A stretch of DNA of 6,496 nucleotides, from NCBI GenBank assembly GCA_030682505.1, contig JAUXOH010000405.1:1-6496 (forward strand), in the 5' to 3' direction. The DNA is from Candidatus Didemnitutus sp. (GTDB taxonomy: Bacteria > Verrucomicrobiota > Verrucomicrobiia > Opitutales > Opitutaceae). Position numbers and translations under genes: made by a program. Position 1 is the first letter of the stretch. Each line of letters opens with the position of its first letter. Below, piece after piece: positions 5,610-6,496 of this stretch. Below the pieces are notes generated by a model that ran no database searches, had not been told where the DNA came from, and worked only from the letters and a program-made list of their open reading frames with translations.

Positions 5610-5902
5610 TACGGCTTTTTCTGTTTGTTCGAATACGCTCCGGCGCTCGGAAAGAAGGGGGCGATCTTTTCCACGATCGGCGTCATCCAGCGGGGTTCGT
5701 TGCGATTGTAGACCCACGAGAAGAAAAAAACCGTTCCGATGACAAAGACACCCACGCCGAGCAGGATCTTGTTCATCTTCGCGATCTTCTGCAGAATGAA
5801 CACCGCGGCCACGAGCGCGGCGATCCCGATGCCCAGTTTCAGCCAGGTCGCGGGCGGAATCTTTTGGACGCTTTCGAGGGCGGAGGTCGCGAACAGAAAC
5901 AT
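5609..5902 (-). CDS. small two-TM membrane protein of unknown function
   Basis: I do not recognise the family. The reading frame gives a 97-residue protein from the ATG at 5902-5900. It has a short N-terminal stretch (FATSALESVQKIPPATW), a first hydrophobic segment at about 20-38 (WLKLGIGIAALVAAVFILQ), a tight basic loop KIAKMNK, and a second segment at about 46-66 (ILLGVGVFVIGTVFFFSWVYN). A soluble tail follows with RNEPRWMTPIVEKI and a lysine-rich end (SNKQKKP). The basic loop between the segments suggests a hairpin with that loop in the cytoplasm and both termini outside, by the positive-inside rule; the lysine-rich tail argues the other way, so topology is open. The frame is also open upstream to a TTG at 5998, but that extension is Arg/Pro-rich and not protein-like. 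AGGA sits only two bases before the ATG. It lies 96 bases downstream of the thioredoxin gene and may be cotranscribed with it. Confidence 0.75.
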   Translation of the reverse strand: MFLFATSALESVQKIPPATWLKLGIGIAALVAAVFILQKIAKMNKILLGVGVFVIGTVFFFSWVYNRNEPRWMTPIVEKIAPFFPSAGAYSNKQKKP

Positions 5903-5906
5903 GATC

Positions 5907-5916
5907 CTAGCGCTAG
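5907..5916. promoter_or_regulatory. perfect 10-bp palindrome CTAGCGCTAG before the membrane-protein ATG
   Basis: The palindrome sits four bases upstream of the chosen start at 5902. It contains two CTAG tetramers, a sequence often under-represented in bacteria. It could be a protein-binding site or affect start-codon access, but no direct evidence of function is visible. Confidence 0.2.
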
Positions 5917-5998
5917 CGGGAAGCGTGGCGGTGACGAGCCGATTGTGCCGCGGCGGGGGCTTTGACGTTTCTTTGCCAACCGCCCGTCGGCCAACCAA

Positions 5999-6454
5999 TC
6001 ACCGACCCGCGAGTTCCTTGAGGTAGGCCGCGGGACCGTCGCCCGCGCGATAGCCGACGACCTTGGCGACCTCGGCCCCCTTCGGGTTGTAGACGAACAT
6101 CGTGGGGAATCCCGGCACGGCATACTGCTCCTTGAGGGCGATCAGTTTCGCCAGGGCGGGGTCGGCGGCGACCTTCTCGGGTGTGCGGTCGCTGGCGCGC
6201 GGATAATCGATTTTCACCAACACCTTGTCCGCGGCATAGGCGGCAAACTCCTTCGAAGTCAGCACCTCGGCTTCCAGCGCCTTGCAGGGCGGGCACCACG
6301 TCGAGCCGGTGAACTCCACCACGAGCGGTTTGCCTTCGGCCGCGGCCTTGGCCTTGCCGGCATCGAGGTCCGTCATCCAGCCCTCGTAGGCCGGAAGTGG
6401 CAACGCGAGCAAGGAAAGGAAGGTGGCGGCGCAGAAGAGACGGGAGATTTTCAT
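5999..6454 (-). CDS. exported thioredoxin-fold protein, CPPC active site
   Basis: This is a 151-residue thioredoxin-like protein, probably a thiol-disulfide oxidoreductase outside the cytoplasm. Residues 1-22 look like a Sec signal peptide: Lys2 and Arg5, a hydrophobic core FCAATFLSLLALPL, and a plausible cleavage after PA at 22. The mature part has the beta strand LVVEFTG (44-50), the active site STWCPPCK with CPPC at 54-57, and the cis-proline loop GFPT (115-118, Pro117). The C-terminal strand-helix is VGYRAGDGPAAYLKEL. The stretch DYPRASDRTPEKVAADPALAKL (83-104) before the cis-Pro is longer than in cytoplasmic thioredoxin and resembles the Thioredoxin_7/DsbD-gamma type. Cys8 lies in the signal peptide without a lipobox, so a lipoprotein is unlikely. 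The ATG at 6454 is chosen because it gives a complete signal peptide. There is no Shine-Dalgarno. Its partner could be a DsbD-like reductase elsewhere. Confidence 0.88.
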   Translation of the reverse strand: MKISRLFCAATFLSLLALPLPAYEGWMTDLDAGKAKAAAEGKPLVVEFTGSTWCPPCKALEAEVLTSKEFAAYAADKVLVKIDYPRASDRTPEKVAADPALAKLIALKEQYAVPGFPTMFVYNPKGAEVAKVVGYRAGDGPAAYLKELAGR

Positions 6455-6481
6455 GAGGAAGAACCGAAAGGATGCACGGAT

Positions 6482-6496
6482 TGGAGAAATTTTCCA
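6482..6496. promoter_or_regulatory. near-palindrome TGGAGAAATTTTCCA at the right edge
   Basis: A 15-base inverted repeat with one mismatched pair lies 28 bases upstream of the thioredoxin ATG. It is A/T-rich against a GC-rich background, as expected for a promoter region. It may be cut by the window end, so its extent is unknown. Confidence 0.2.

Noticed and set aside
5903..5998. N-terminal extension of the membrane protein to a TTG at 5998
   Set aside because: The extension reads as Arg/Pro/Lys-rich sequence, begins directly at the thioredoxin stop, and would put a basic tail before the natural hydrophobic N-terminus. The internal ATG at 5902 is a better start.
6475..6483. Single CACGGATTG unit upstream of the thioredoxin gene
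   Set aside because: It equals one repeat unit of the 161-169 array, but the next 9 bases do not continue the pattern, so a chance match cannot be excluded.

Overview
This 6.5 kb window comes from a high-GC bacterium. Every confident gene is on the minus strand, so it is described here from right to left. The protein flavour, the third-position GC bias and the intergenic CACGGATT/CACGGAG repeat tracts suggest a Verrucomicrobiota member, perhaps Opitutaceae. That placement is inference: no rRNA or marker gene is present.

Layout in transcription order. (1) 6454-5999: a secreted thioredoxin-fold protein with a signal peptide and a CPPC active site. (2) 5902-5609: a 97-residue protein with two membrane segments and no recognised family. 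(3) 5520-4012: gnd, NADP-dependent 6-phosphogluconate dehydrogenase, with an apparent extra loop of about 15 residues before the catalytic lysine. (4) 3903-432: a compact nadA-nadC-nadB cluster. It encodes quinolinate synthase, nicotinate-nucleotide pyrophosphorylase and L-aspartate oxidase, the complete aspartate-to-NaMN branch of NAD synthesis. nadC and nadB share an ATGA stop/start overlap. nadA and nadC are 20 bases apart. (5) 64-431: a non-coding stretch built of nested inverted repeats with a 9-bp internal period. (6) 1-63: an unresolved edge reading frame.

The nad genes work together. NadB oxidises L-aspartate to iminoaspartate, NadA condenses it with dihydroxyacetone phosphate to quinolinate, and NadC converts quinolinate with PRPP to nicotinate mononucleotide. 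gnd supplies NADPH and ribulose 5-phosphate (a source of PRPP precursors). This is only a loose metabolic link, and the 108-base gap with hairpins suggests gnd is a separate transcription unit.

Most of the window is ordinary housekeeping. The part least explained by known genes is the palindromic 9-bp-period repeat region at 91-403. Smaller points are the gnd insertion, the lack of Shine-Dalgarno sequences at all six starts, tandem hairpins between gnd and nadA, and the unrecognised membrane protein.
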